Assembly (NCBI GenBank): GCA_025266875.1
Contig: JALLLT010000026.1
Coordinates: 496,001 to 560,000, forward strand
Length of the DNA: 64,000 bases
Origin: Fennellomyces sp. T-0311
Lineage: Eukaryota > Mucoromycota > Mucoromycetes > Mucorales > Lichtheimiaceae
Direction of reading: 5' to 3'
This document shows, piece after piece, positions 1 to 13,695 of the stretch (its first letter is position 1; each line of letters begins with the position of its first letter). The notes beneath the pieces were generated by a model. That model was not told where the DNA came from, ran no database searches, and saw nothing but the letters and a program-made list of their open reading frames with translations. A program made the translations under genes and the position numbers.

Positions 1-1542
1 CCCTAGATATTAACCGACACCATGTACCACCGACCCATCCACTCTATCGAACGGCCACCGAAAGTTTTGCGGGGAGCTCCATAATAGTAAGAATGTGGCT
101 TCACATGAAAAAAACAGCGACGCGGCTAAACTCCACCCCGTTTCGTAGAAACAGCCTTCCAAAAAGGGAAAAGGTACAAAGAAGTTCTCTCTTTTGTGAC
201 CACGCGCTCAAATTCAACATTCTCTTTTTTAGGAGTGGTCGAGAAACATCCTGTATTTGTCATACATGTCCACGATCCTAATCTCAGCTCGTACGATGTT
301 TCGCTCTATCTCATCGATGAACACAAGGTGATTACATACAAGCAAAAAACTCTCTTATTCAGCCGCAACCGTTTTTTTAACCAGTATGGGCCATTATTTT
401 CCAGGTGTTACTTCATCTTCACGCATCGGTGCAAAAGTTAATCGCCAACTTTCTACGCGTAAACAATTTTATATCGAGCACCACGTACCAGCAACTTGTC
501 CGTATCAACGAGCCCTCGACCAAGCGAAAAAAGACGGTCCATCCACCTTCTTGGCTGTACAACCACGATGATGGGCAAGTCGGAAAAACCAGGGTGACCG
601 AATATCTGCTAAACCCGGAAAAATAGAACGACGAGAGACACGATAAACTTCATTGATAGATCACGGTTGCGCAGAACTTTAACGCTATCTCCCGGTACTC
701 CATCGATAGCTACACACGAACCAATACGGCTTGCAAAGGAAGATTTGAAAGCGGCCGCGGTTCTTGGTCAAGTTGATAACAAGTTTATTCTTATTAAGTT
801 GCAGAATCAGCAGTTACTGTTAGTGGATCAGCATGCAGCGGACGAGCGTGTCCAACTAGAGCGTATGCTTTGGTCACTCAAGGACCGAGCCGAAGAAACT
901 CAATTGGATCCGTCGATTGCCATTGATTTGTCCCAAACTGACCGTCAGCTCGTACAAAAGTACAGTTCTCAACTGGCACGTTGGGGATTTCGTTTGTCAG
1001 CAGTACCAGATTCAGCGGAAACTTCCATCTTGCGTTATTCAAAGTATTTTTCGCCACCCGAGTCATCGTCATCATACTTTCAGCAGAGGAACGATCGAGT
1101 GCTTGCCACGCGATTGCCACGCCTCATTGCTGACCGCTGCATCGTCAATCGCGATATGCTTCGTGACTTGATTCGTGAATACTTGCATTGGCTAGACCGA
1201 ACAACTCAGCAGCAAGACGATGATGACCAGGAAGCGAACTCGTTTACCTTTCTTCGTAGTTGTCCTCGCGGCATGATGCGTATTTTGCGGTCCAAAGCAT
1301 GTCGCGGCGCTGTCATGTTTAACGATCATCTCACAACGGAACAATGCTGTTGGCTCATAGAAGCACTTGCCGAGTGCCGCTTTCCTTTTCAATGTGTCCA
1401 CGGAAGGTATGACTCTCTCATATCATCGACACAACGAAAAAGTTAACCTAGCAGTTGAAGACCTTCGATGGTTCCATTAATCACGCTCGAAAAGGATAAA
1501 CCTAAGCGCCGAAAGATATCCTGGGATCGGTTTTGCTTGTAA
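1..1542 (+). CDS. MLH3: MutL homologue MLH3, 3' part (5' end outside window)
   Basis: Mismatch-repair and meiotic-crossover MutL subunit, partner of Mlh1 and nuclear in known fungi. Likely exons are about 3-144, 233-327, 405-556, 627-1406 and 1461-1542. The first exons carry the N-terminal transducer motif (HPVFVIHVHDP, YDVSLYLIDEHK, then LLHLHASVQKLIANFL). The long exon carries the C-terminal domain: the metal-binding endonuclease motif DQHAADERVQLE fits DQHA-x2-E-x4-E, and the ACRGAVMF motif is present. An intron at 1407-1460 restores the family ending CVHGRPSMVPL; without splicing the frame runs into unrelated residues. The CxHGRP and ACR motifs mark a catalytically competent MutL-gamma type subunit. 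The linker between the ATPase part and the C-terminal domain is only about 60-70 residues, short for Mlh3. The first exon boundary is the least certain. Pms1/Pms2 is less likely because the motif spacing and ending fit Mlh3 better. Confidence 0.8.
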
Positions 1543-2716
1543 TCATTAATAGTGTATAGAATAATGTCCATGTAAATATTTCCATTGGTTAATTGCTGCC
1601 TATAATCGATTAAACAATCGCAATATAAAGCACAAAGCGCCTCTCCTTTCCTTGTAATAATATGTGTGTATCGCGGGGACCAAATAAAATTTCCCCACGA
1701 CTGCGTTTGTTCGTCAGGAGTGATGTAAGTTAGTGGACGCAGTGAATCGATACTAATAGGGATCTAATCGACACTAAATAGTGCCATACTTTTCCTGATT
1801 TATCTTGGCAGAGAATATCTCTATTACCGTAAGAACACACTACAACGATATGAGCAATATCAAGTGTAATGTTGTAAGTGAGCGTCAGGAATGTGGGAGG
1901 TTCGCACGAATGTTTAGAGCTATGAAAGCACTGCCTGCAGTTAATTTTGCTGCTCGTGTAGTATACTCTGTTCTGCTGTAGCGATGACAATAGTAGCAAT
2001 ATACAACGATACGTGGAAAGCAAAATAAAATCGGCAACTGAGCATGCTTCGATTATTGCATGCCAAGAAAATGTATTTCCGGGAGGAACTTTGGGAATTC
2101 GCAACTATGACTCTTTCGACGGTGAAAGTTTGACATTCGGTTCTTGAATGCTGGCAAAGAATGCTGTTGTTACACCACCCTTTTCATAGACCGCAAAACT
2201 CCATTACTATTATCCATCAAGCACACGGCACCGAAGTCCAAACAGTGCATTAGACAAGGCAAATGGATTGACTTGACATAATTGAAACACCTCTAAAATG
2301 ACGCTGTAGATCTCTTACGCTAAAATAAGTGGCCATTTATACTAATACTACTTCCCCAACCAAGGTAATACCCTCGTAGGTATCCACACCTCCTCCAAAG
2401 TCCGAACTCAATTGGTTATTATATCAAGAACAAATCACGCTCTACCACATACATACAAAGGTTTTCTTGCTTGCGGATATTTTACAGTCGAATTGTCTAC
2501 GTAGCGTTGTGAGTGCATCCTGTACTTGTAAATTCTGTGTTAGTCAAAATTACACATATCTCAAAGTTAATAACGTGACATGATACGCTTGATATAATGT
2601 CATTCACCAGGTTTAAATAAGAGTGTGGCGATTATACCTTGTAGCAGAAGTGCCAAAAAGCGAAGACGTCTTGTCTATTACTTGAATACAATTAAAAAAT
2701 ACAGGTGACCAGCTAA
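1543..2716. other. intergenic, no supported gene
   Basis: AT-rich sequence downstream of MLH3. I see no conserved protein motif, tRNA or obvious repeat on either strand. Confidence 0.6.
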
Positions 2717-3272
2717 CTAAACCCTTTTATTCTCCAGCTTCAAGCTGGATGGGGCAGCGAACGAGAACACAAGGTACACCGAAGGGATCTCCATGTTGGG
2801 CATAATTTGATATGGGTCTTGTGGATTTCTCCTGAACGCGGGCAGCGGTGTGTTGTCCTTTGAAATCGCGATGTACAGCCCTGAAATTGCGATGTTAAAG
2901 ACCGCAGCGTCATCTCTTCCATAGGTATTATTTCGATGGCAAGGGCAACGGACGTTCGTACACCTCAGTGCGCTATTTACCGTCTTCAGTTCGCCTTCTC
3001 AACGGTACTTATGCAGCTTCATTAGACTCAAGCATACGGGACTGGCGTGTTCCTTCTTGCTGTTCAGAATCTGTGCAAGAGTTGCCGATGTCTGGGTTGC
3101 TTAGACCGCTTCTCTTCAAAGCCTTCATGACTTTCGTGAGGATTCCTCTCCCCAAAATGCGCTCTGCCAGATGCCTGGTTGCGTCCCCAAGCCGTTGTGC
3201 AGAAAGATGCGTGGTGTCGATTTGGAGATTACTGGCAAAAGTGAAGCGAGGTGCATCATAGTTAGCATCCAT
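2717..3272 (-). pseudogene. decayed Fanzor/TnpB-like C-terminus
   Basis: Reading the minus strand from about 3000 down to the stop at 2717 gives a continuous peptide with ALRCTNVRCPC, then HRNNTYGRDDAAVFNIAI, then TPLPAFRR. The order CxxxxC, RD-x-A-x-x-NI and a closing LPAFRR-like stretch is what the last zinc-ribbon knuckle and RuvC-III motif look like in eukaryotic Fanzor (TnpB-like, RNA-guided nuclease) proteins. Just upstream (3000-3272) a stop codon and frame changes interrupt the homology, and the first CxxC of the ribbon cannot be recovered in frame, so this is a dead fragment. The conserved core and wedge domains are not visible. It could instead derive from another OrfB_Zn_ribbon-type transposon protein. 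Assignment is inference from motif pattern only. Confidence 0.5.
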
Positions 3273-5960
3273 TGTGGTGAATGGAGTGGGAAAAAGAGAG
3301 AGGAAGATGGTAAAGCTGTGTTTTTCCCAACCTCTTGTTTTCTTCGCTGTAACTCTGACACAACTTTCTGGCGTCCATTCTCAAATTCAACCCTGCAATG
3401 CTCATTTCAGCTGTCAACAAATGGGATCGTTACACAGTGCCTACCATTGTCTTTATGCAGCTACCTTTTGTTTGCTTCCGGAATTGACGATCGCCTTTCC
3501 ATGTATCACGCCACCTCTGCTCTTTTCGCATCAGCGCTGCCCCACGATGCCATGTATACGCAACAGCATCCCGTACCCCACGTAACGGATTCACCGACTC
3601 CACCCAGCCAGCATTTTCGAGAACGGACCCCCTCCCTCTCGTTCTTTCTCCTTGTTCACAAGATTCACCAAACTTTCACTCTTAATTTTAACCCTCTGAC
3701 GCACAGGTTCTTTCTCCACTTTTATCGAAGTCAGGCAGAGTGGGAATGCCAATAGCAACGCGCTTCAAGCCATATTATTTTTGTAAAAAGATAATAAAAT
3801 ATTAAGTTTGATCCAGACAAACGGACCAACCGATTTCTAAAGGCGTTCTTTCCAAACGCCGTATAGAACGCCTAAAAAGCGGTAATGCAAATATTCAGAT
3901 TGAAGCGTTAGTCACAACTACGAGAAGCTATTATAGCAATGACTTATCTTATAACAGTATAAGAGATCACGAACCGGATCAAGATAAAGAGGGGTGCAAA
4001 AGTACAGTCTTTCACATTTGGGTAGTAGTACGACAACATAAAACAATACAACAGTTTCAGCACAAGGTCTAAACCCTAGTACCATACAATAAGAACAACT
4101 ACAAATTCGGCTCGCAAGTCTCAAAGACATTGCGAATATTTTTAAGTCTTACTATAGGCACTCCAAAAATTGCGGCGCGACACTCCATTATCTAACAAAA
4201 GACATGGAGTGCGGCCACTTTGGACCGCTTTAAAGTAGTGTGATGCAGCAGAACAGCGATGTCAAGTCGAAGCGGCATACAGGGTTTTTAGATGCGTAGA
4301 AATGGGATGCCACAAACCGATTTCTGCAGTATATACCTACCAGGAGATTAATAAGGTGTCTGAAAAGGTTTGGTGTGTCTCGCTCAAACCACTGTTACTT
4401 ACTCTCATAAGCTAGCATGTTCGCTATAGAAAAAAATCGACATGTCTGCTTTGATAAAAAAAAGTGCGCATTTTATCAACAGAATTTGGCGCCTTTTCGA
4501 CAGCTACTTGATATATATCTATAAAAAATCAAGCAAAGGCCTCTAGCAAGGGATATGGTCAAGTAAATTTGACATTCTAGCCAGAAAAGTTTCGGGGTTC
4601 TCACGCAGAAAAGTATTGTCTTGGACGACATACCAACTTTCTTTTGGCCATAACGGGCTCCCAAAGAATGCTAGAACTATAAAATCAACGGCTTCGTAAC
4701 ACTCATGGCTTGGAATACTGCATGTATAGGTTTAAAGGGTATTCATTTGATACTATTCTTATTTTATGTCATATAAATACAAGAAAGAATAAAAAGGAAT
4801 CGCTTCCAAGTAGACACTCTTTCTATTTTTTTAATAACATCATCAAGTTTGCCTTATAAATCTCTACAAAACATACCAAAACCTAAGAGAGATCTAGTCC
4901 CCAGATCAGCTTTTATGCCAGGCAAAAACCTGTACAAATCGCGGTATATGCTCACAATTTCTGATTTCCAACTTTGTACTTGTTTTGTCTCTAACCATTC
5001 GCCTTCTATGCAATTTTTTACATAATACTTTTCATTTCCACTTTTGACCTCTCCATTTTCCATGTTTTTGAAGTTTGAAAAGGTACTATTTTTGGGTCAA
5101 TTCCACCCAAAGTCGGCCTCCTTTTGACCATATCTCAACCCCTAATCATGATAGCTACACAAACTAAACTGTTCCGTGAATCCACCGGTAAAATCTCTAT
5201 GAAAAATGGCTTTCCAAGGCACTGGCCTTGTGTTTTTCGACTTTTTCGAATTTCCTCGAATTCTTGTCTTTTTCATTTCGTATGCCTTTCATAACTAACT
5301 TCTTCCACATCAAATGTTTCAGGCCGACTTTCGTTGGCTAGAAACGGTTCCGTAACGCCTGGTTTTTGGAGCACCTATCACAAAAGTTAAAACAGGTCGG
5401 TATCTCTCATACGTGCGTTATAATCACGCTTAAAGGCCAAAATTACACTTTTGTGATGTAAGAGCTTGCTTTAGCTTGTGTAGTAGACATGCCATGGCGT
5501 GTATATCATAGAATCATTGAGTTTGTATTTTCAGCGTTTTTTTTTTTGAGACCGAATTAGGACCGAAAGCGTGTACGTTCTTCTGGAAGGCTATGCTATA
5601 GTCAGCATCGAATGCAGCAGATATTTTAGTAGTTTCTCGACTCTTATATATAAACGGCGTATAATGGAAGTTGATTCGTCGTTTGACACAGATCATGTCA
5701 AACGATCTTCGGCATCTGTACTTGAGCTACAGGAAAAAAAGGGTTGGAGAAGTCGCTTTGGCTCCTGTGGTTACACATAAGTACACTCCTTACAAGTGCC
5801 ATCGATTGTTGGAACAACCAGGCACCGCATGGTTAAGATAGGCAATAGTATCGAATGGAATCAAAAGATAATGTATTATGTTGAATAGATAAAGAGAAAG
5901 TATATACAGTCTAATGCAATAGTGGTGGGTTGAACGACAAAAATAAACAGATGAAAACGA
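3273..5960. other. gene-poor intergenic stretch
   Basis: No supported gene. Open frames here are short, without recognisable motifs, and use AT-rich codons. The part at 3300-3760 is somewhat richer in GC and may be further decayed transposon sequence upstream of the Fanzor-like remnant. Confidence 0.5.
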
Positions 5961-8900
5961 TTACTCCAGGTATTCTTCAGGCGAAGGGCAAGTGCACATC
6001 AAGTTACGGTCGCCGTAGGCATCATCAACACGCGAGACCGAGGGCCAGAACTTGTTGTTGCGAAGGTGAGGCATGGGGAAAGCAGCCAATTCACGGGAGT
6101 AAGGTCTATCCCACTTGTCACTCATCATGATCTCAAGGGAGTGAGGAGAGTTCTTCAGGACGTTGTTGTCCTTGGGCACCTTGCCGTCGATGACTTGCTG
6201 GATTTCACCACGGATGGCAATCATGGCATCACAGAAGCGGTCGAGCTCGGCCTTGCTCTCGGATTCAGTAGGTTCGATCATGAGAGTGTTGGTGACAGGG
6301 AACGACATGGTAGGGCTGTGGAAACCATAGTCCTGAAGACGCTTAGCAACATCAATGGCCTCAATGCCCTTGCTGACGAAAGGACGGATATCGACAATAA
6401 ACTCGTGGCCACACATGCCGTTCTCATTGGTGTACACAACATCGTAGTGGGGAGCGAGACGGCTGAGCATGTAGTTGGCATTCAGCAAAGCGGCCTTGGT
6501 GGCATTGGTGATACCATCATGACCCATCATCTTGATATACGACCACGAGATGGGAAGGATAGAGGCCGAGCCATATGGAGCAGCGGAAACAGGACCAATT
6601 GCGTTTTGACCACCGGTAGCAACGACTGGATGACCGGGCAAGTAAGGAGCAAGATGAGCTTTACAGGCAATGGGGCCCATACCAGGACCGCCACCACCGT
6701 GGGGTATACAGAACGTCTTGTGCAAGTTCATGTGGCAAACATCAGCACCAATCTCGGCAGGCTTGGTCAAACCAATCTGAGCATTCAAGTTCGCACCGTC
6801 CATGTACACTTGACCGCCATTCTCGTGAACAATGTTGCAAGCTTCAACGACACCAGGTTCGAAGATACCAAAGGTCGAAGGGTAGGTAATCATAATAGCA
6901 GCCAGCTTGTCCTTGTGCTTCTCAGCCTTGGCCTTCAGATCAGCAACATCCAAGTTACCCTCGTTATCACACTTGACAATGACAACATCCATACCAGCCA
7001 TGGCAGCAGAGGCGGGGTTGGTGCCGTGAGCCGAAATAGGAATCAAGCAGACGTTGCGGTGGGCTTCACCGCGGGCAGCATGGTAGGCGCCAATGGCACG
7101 CAAACCAGCATATTCGCCCTGAGCACCAGAGTTGGGCTGCAATGACACACCATCAAAGCCAGTGATCTCTTCCAAATCTTTCTCCAACTCCTCCAACATG
7201 ATACGGTAACCCTCAGTCTGATCGGAAGGTGCGAAAGGATGGATGTTGGCGAACTCATTCCAGGTGATAGGAACCATCTCGGTGGTGGCATTGAGCTTCA
7301 TGGTGCAGCTACCCAAGGGAATCATAGAGTGAACCAACGACAAGTCCTTGCTCTGGAGGTGGTGGATGTAGCGCAGCATCTCGGTTTCGGAGTGGTGAGA
7401 GTTGAAGATGGGGTGCTGCAAGTATGCCGAAGTACGCTTGAGTTGCACTGGAATCGTGGAGGACGAAGAAGCGAGAGCACCAGCGACAGCTTGTTCCAAG
7501 CTAACCGAAGCACCATCCTTGGCAAACACCTCGATCAAATCCTCAATATCCTTTTGACCAACAGCTTCATCCAAAGTGACGGAAACGGTGTGGTTGTTGA
7601 TGGCGCGCAAGTTGATCTGCTTGTCGAGAGCCTTTTGAAGCACAGCCGAGGCGCTATCGACCTTGACGGAGAGAGTGTCAAAGAAGGCACCGTCGTTTTC
7701 GATGGTGTAACCAGACTCGCGAATGCCCTGAGCCAAGACGGCCGTCATGTTGTGGATGCGGTCTGCAATGGCCTTGATACCTTCGGGACCGTGGTAGACG
7801 GCGTACATGGCAGACATGTTGGCAAGCAAAGCCTGGGCAGTGCAAATGTTGCTAGTAGCCTTTTCACGACGGATATGCTGCTCACGGGTTTGTAAAGCAA
7901 GACGCAAGGCGGGCTTATCGTTGGCATCCTTGGAGACACCAATAATACGGCCAGGCATACGGCGCTTTTGCTCTTCCTTGCATGCAAAGAAAGCGGCATG
8001 AGGACCACCAAAGCCGAGGGGCACACCGAAGCGTTGGCTGTTGCCCAATGCAATGTCGGCACCGAATTCACCAGGCGACTTGAGAACAGCAAGGGCCATC
8101 AAGTCAGTAGCAACAGCGACCTGACCGCCAGCCGCATGGACCGTCGATGTCAATGCCTCATAATCATGGACTGTGCCACGTGTGTTGGGATACTAAAGTG
8201 AACAATCATGTGAGTATCAAACCCGACCGGAAACCCAAAATAGATTGACAAGATTACCTGCAGCAAGACACCACACAACTCCTTCTTGTTCTCCTCAAAC
8301 TTGTAGTTGAACACGTCAGCAACGACAACGTCGATCTTGAACGACTCGGCACGAGTCTTCAAGCAAGCAATGGTCTGGGGATGGCAGTTTTCGTCGACAA
8401 CAAAGGTGTTCTTCTTTCGTCGGCCGGTTTGCCAGCACATCAACATGGCTTCAGCTGCAGCTGTTCCTTCGTCAAGCAGGGATGCATTGGCGAACGGCAA
8501 GCCAGTCATATCGGCGACCATTGTCTGGAAGTTGAGCAACGATTCCAAACGGCCCTGCGAAATTTCGGGCTGATAAGGTGTATACTATAAACAGAAAAGA
8601 AGGGTTAATCTCGACATATCGGATGCATGCCCATTAGCCAAAATGTTTACCTGTGTATACCATGCAGGATTTTCCAGCACGTTGCGGAGGATCACGTTGG
8701 GAACGACGGTATCGGTGTAGCCCATACCGATGTAAGATCGGTAGACCTTGTTCTTGGAAGCAATTGATTTGAGACGCTTCAAAAGTTCGCGTTCTGTGAC
8801 ACCTTCCTTCAACGCCAGTGGTTTGGGCGATCGGATGGATGGAGGGATTGCCTTGGCCAACAATTCGTCGATATCCTTGAATCCAATCTGCTTCAACATG

Positions 8901-9094
8901 GCATTGGCTTCAGAAGCATCAGGGCCAATGTGTCGACGTGGGAAGGTGTCCAAAGGTGCGAACACTTGGGCCGATGCTGGCTTGGAGGTGTGCTGCAAAC
9001 GGACCATGGGACGAGTCATGCGTGGAGTAACAGCACCACGGCGAGTAGTAGCTGCGCGCAGAATGGCGCGAGCACCAAGTGCGCGAGACAACAT
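5961..9094 (-). CDS. GCV2: glycine dehydrogenase (decarboxylating), P-protein
   Basis: P-protein of the mitochondrial glycine cleavage system. It decarboxylates glycine with PLP and passes the aminomethyl group to the lipoyl H-protein. Three exons read cleanly: 9094-8651, 8584-8258 and 8192-5961, giving 1000 residues, the usual length. The first about 40 residues are rich in Arg, Ala and Ser with no acid ([20 protein letters not shown]...), a typical mitochondrial presequence. The splice junctions restore the family strings [15 protein letters not shown] and [14 protein letters not shown]. The PLP lysine lies in [16 protein letters not shown] near residue 749, followed by the glycine-rich loop. 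Both homologous halves (inactive N-terminal and catalytic C-terminal) are complete, with no frameshift. Codon use is strongly biased and GC-rich compared with the surrounding intergenic DNA, suggesting high expression. Confidence 0.97.
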
Positions 9095-12000
9095 AATTTT
9101 TAGTTGGAGAGGGGAGGGAGAATGTAAAAAAAAGACATGTGTTGCCTCTTAATATTTATACACCCATACAAGTTGCAAAACTATTGGAGTAGGACGGTCT
9201 GATTTACTTACCATAAGAGTTGATCGACCTACCATTAGAGACACCAGGCGGTCCAGGGCCAATCCACCGTGTTCATTTTTTTTTTCAAGCCGGGGCAGTC
9301 ACTTTTTTTTTCTTCATGCACCGATCAAGAGCCGAACCCTTGGATATGATTTCATTCTACGCCTTTTTTTTTTTTTTTAAAAAAAATGCCTTGTATCACG
9401 GTCTGATGGTTATGCTGATCATTCCTTGATAGGGGTACATTCCACAATGCCGCTGTCTTGTTTTATGAAGCCGTATCTAGGCACTGAAGGGGTGTTTTCG
9501 GAAATAGTAAAAACTTTCATGTGCCACGGATCCGATGATCCTGGAGGGTGATTGTGGGGTGGGAAACACCCCCGCCGTTCTTTTTCGTTTCTTATCTTAC
9601 GATACAGTATGATTTTTTGTACTCATCTCAGTTCAGTCAGGTTAAAAGCTGTCTGCATAAGCTTACGCCATTGCTACCGCTGTTGTCATGTCAACTAATT
9701 TATTGTCCGCTCAGAGCTAAAGACGTATGGATCTTGCCCATCTTATTCCAGTGGTGGACACGAGTGGAACATTAGGAAAAGGCAACTTTAAAAGAGTAAC
9801 TTGACCGGAAGATGCGGCTCAGGCCTCCGTACCTTTTCGATCACCGACCCCCTCATTTTCATTGTTGAAATCTTACTACGAATATAGTATTTTGCGAAAT
9901 CTTAAAACAAAGCGATCAATGGAGAATTCTGGCAGGTGCAAAAGCACGAAAGATAATCACAGAAAGCGGTTGTTGTTTTCTTTAAATCAAGTTACTTTAA
10001 TATGTGTGAAAACTAACAGTGTTTCATGCTTCGATATGAAAAAGCTCCTTGCTCTTTCAGCCATAATGATGACCGGTATGATCCATGTGATTCATACCAC
10101 GTATCTTGTATTTAATACAATATTAAAATATGATACGTAGTATATTTCATGGTCATAGTAAGGATAGACAGTAGGCTTGTCTCCTACAAGAATTGTTGTA
10201 GATGCCACCCATAATGTTACTAGCCGATCTATAGTTGAAATACAAAAAACAAAGTGATGCTGGAAATACGTTACGGGATAACATAGTTGAAAATTTGAAG
10301 TGGTCAAGCTATTAAGAGGAAGGGAAAATAATTTGAATAGCAAAGGATACGTATTACAAAGAAGACAACTTTTCAAGAAACGCCTCAATCATCCCGTCAG
10401 ACTTTACAAGCTCCATTCTTGACTTCCCTTGATCTAAATTTTCAGTGATTTCCTGTTATTCATTAAACAACTTCTAAAAATCATTATTAACGAGTATCCG
10501 CAATCCTGTGTACATATAAATACAGTCGCTTTAGCTTTATTTTGAGGTTGAACAGTGGTCGAATGTTTGTGTCTATGGATACTGGCTGTTTTAATTTCTT
10601 CGACAATGCCCCCTTCTCAACCACCAACGGCCAAACCAACATCAGCGCTATCTTATCATAATGCACTATATTGCAAGAATTCGTTGCTTCCCGTATGTAA
10701 TCCATGATGCTGTGTGGTACCGTTCTTACATCGCTTTTAGGTATTGAGCTGTGCATTTAGTAAGCTTTAATGTATCTTTTTCGGTGAGTATACCATCGTC
10801 CTTTCCATAGCATACAAATTTTGTGTAAGTAAGTAAATTTAAAATAGCTGATCATACTTTACCCTGATCATTCAAATAGAATTCGTTCAACTTGATATTT
10901 GCTATAACCAATTCCGTCGAAGAGCTTTCCTCTGCCCTTCTGAAAAGTACGCATGATTTTTTGAGAGTTGAACCCTATTTCGCACCTGCGCGTCAGAGTA
11001 AAAGTGTGAAAAATTGCATATGTACATATATCACTTCCCAAATAAAGAATACTAATGATGTACAAGCGTTAAAATATTTAATAAGACGAGATAATGTGTT
11101 CGGTATAACATAGAGTATTCGCTCGTTTGGAAGCATCGACCGCATCGACTTCTTGCAACTTGTTTGGTATGTAATCATAAAGAATATGATGACATACCAT
11201 ATCAATATTTTAGCCGTCTGCGCTGCATCTTTGTTAACTTTCATCTATACTATCTGGTTATGTTCCAGATTCTCCCAACAGCCGTCAAGGCACCGAGTCA
11301 CGGGTCCATGAGTGATCGGGGTGCTTCTTCAATGAATTAAGATATATCTGGTCCATATGTACTAAACTCTTCATAAATAGCTTGCGGAACACTGCTCTTA
11401 CTAAAACGGACGACGAATATACCGCGGTTGTTACATGAGTTTTCATCTCTAAGTCATGATCTGTTGGCCCTGACAATGAAAGGCTGGTTCTGTACTGACA
11501 GGAACGGTGTTAATGCTTTTTACGAACCTTTTTTTTTCTCGGCGTAAGAGAAGTACATGAAGATACTAGATATAAGCAGGTCACATAGTTAGTTAGTGTT
11601 CGTGGGATAAATACTACTATTATGCCAAACTGGTTACGTTTTCCTATACACATAACGTGATATAACTACAATCGACCCTATTGTGTACATATTTTGTGTC
11701 ATGTTGCTGGTTCTCGTATATCAGTTTCAGTTTCCCACATTCAACCTTTTTCTCATGTGTTCCGTTTTGGTATCGTTGGATTGATTGAAGCACAAGGTTG
11801 CTGTTTTCTGAAAATGATGACGCCATGCACGACGCACATTCCAGTGAGCTTGTCAAATGTGATAACTTAAAATGGTCGCCAACGCAAAGTGTCGCTTTTT
11901 ACATTTTTAGCGACTTTAAACGTATGGGCTTTCGGTAGCCAACTTCATTGTCTGTAGAGACCTCTAGTACATTCATAGAAATACTCAATTCTTAGATGCT

Positions 12001-13626
12001 GAAGCACGTCTTTTTCAGTGCTCATGTGTACTTGCATATATTACTTGTATAAATGGCCATTGTAGGAAGGGTCCAAGTCTTTAGTTTAATACAATGCACA
12101 ACCCATAAAATTCCTTACGTACAATGAAGAGCAAATAGAATATGGCCATAACATGTGTACATCTGCTAGTTTTCTCAGACTTTACAAAAGTCATAGTTGT
12201 CGTCGATACTCAAGGATTTTTTTTGGATATGAATTCGATTCATTTTTCAAACACCACATGTTTAGCCCATTAGCAGCAACGAATAACTATCCGTAGCAAC
12301 CAAAATGGTCATAAATGCAAACAGGACATGTTTATGCTTTTCTTGTTTCTTCATACTAGACTCACTGGCCTAAATTTAATTTTGTTGTTACTTGCAGCGT
12401 CGTCAATGGGTAGTGTCGAAATCGGCTCGCCTTGGGAAACAAAGTCGAAAATTAAGGGGACAATGGTATGAATAGATTAAACGTTTGCACGAACATGAAG
12501 AGAATTTATGGTACAGGCATATGAACGGTAGCTTTCGGTTTGAGGGTTTGAGCATTGGGCTCGCAACGCTTGTCATGGTACTAAATTTATACTACAATAT
12601 CAATTATCTCACTTCATAATGTGTCGCGTCGCTTTTTGGCTACGAGTCGATGTCAGGGAGGTAAGCATGGCTTTCTTCGCACGCAACTTATGAACGCTAT
12701 TCATATTCAGAGAGTCGATTATGGAATACAGCCAGTTCCGGACAGAACCGCCAATCGGCTATCGTGGCGGTGGCTTCAGGAAAGTGCTCTTCTGCGTTTG
12801 CTTGCACAGTGATTTTGCTTCCACGCATGCAATCGACGATATGAAATTTTTGCGACTTGTTACATAGTTTGGTTCTAATGTACATAAGAAATCAGGTTTC
12901 ATTCACCCTGGGCTTGATGTAGGTCGGGTGGAGTAAGCGCGCTTTTTTAGGCACGCGCGGATTAAAGTGAACTTTGTTTCTTAGAAAGAGAAATGCACGC
13001 GCAGAGAATATATTCGGAATCTTTTTTTATGCAATTACCGATTGAAGAGTTCAATTTAGATCTTGGCTTACTCAACAAACTCTTGTAAGTCTTTTGTTAC
13101 CTTTAACGCCACGTACTTTTCATCTCCTCCATATGTGGATAACTCTACCTCGGAGTAGACGGAAAGCGATGTCGCTGTCCCAGTAAACCTTTTGGACCCC
13201 ATTAGACGAGCATGACACAGTTTACTTCCACTACTCATCCTATTTCTTTAGATATTGACGCAACGGCGGCGGAGATGAGAGCGCTATCTAGCATAAATGG
13301 GGGACAAAACGACGCGCTACACATATATAATACTTAACTTGCCGGTTATGTCGGTCCTTGCAGATGACGATTGCTATACTTTCAATGGCTCGATGGGTTT
13401 ACTGATTTGACTAGCCGTTAGATATCGTTGCATATGCATATATATATATATATGCTTTGTAGAGAAATTATAGATGCACCTAGTGATGGTAACGGCTTGG
13501 AGTATTGGCGGCGGAGGAAAACGTTTATTAGGAAGTAATGGCAACTTTTTCCCTTTAAACGTAATTTACAAGATGCTTTGCGATACAAGAGCATGCTTTA
13601 ACTTCTATATCAAATGCTCCAAAGCG
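9095..13626. other. long gene-poor region
   Basis: Upstream side of GCV2 and beyond. It contains several T- and A-tracts (for example 9363-9387) and a short TA/TATG microsatellite near 13433-13454. No open frame longer than about 90 codons, no conserved motif and no RNA gene were recognised. The AT content and lack of motifs suggest old decayed repeats. Confidence 0.5.
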
Positions 13627-13695
13627 CGTGCTTTATGGAGCCATTGAGTTTGTGCTTCTAGCTTAATTTTGGATCGAGTTATGACAGAAAACATA
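13627..13695 (+). repeat. dispersed repeat, copy 1 (pair with 57036-57100)
   Basis: About 70 bp containing CTTTATGGAGCCATTGAG, a TTCTAGCTTAATT string and GAGTTATGACAGAA. The same succession of words occurs at 57036-57100 in the same orientation with roughly 75-80 percent identity by eye. Both copies lie upstream of a SYM1-like sequence, see 14471-14835. Confidence 0.6.

Noticed and set aside
3009..3755. Minus and plus open frames upstream of the Fanzor-like remnant as real genes
   Set aside because: They overlap each other, have no motif or splice structure, and more likely are decayed transposon sequence.
6066..7895. Long plus-strand open frames (359 and 218 codons) inside the glycine dehydrogenase gene
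   Set aside because: They are shadows caused by the strong codon bias of the minus-strand gene and have no family motif.
10487..10756. 89-codon minus-strand frame as a gene
   Set aside because: No recognised motif, no splice context and AT-rich surroundings; not enough support.
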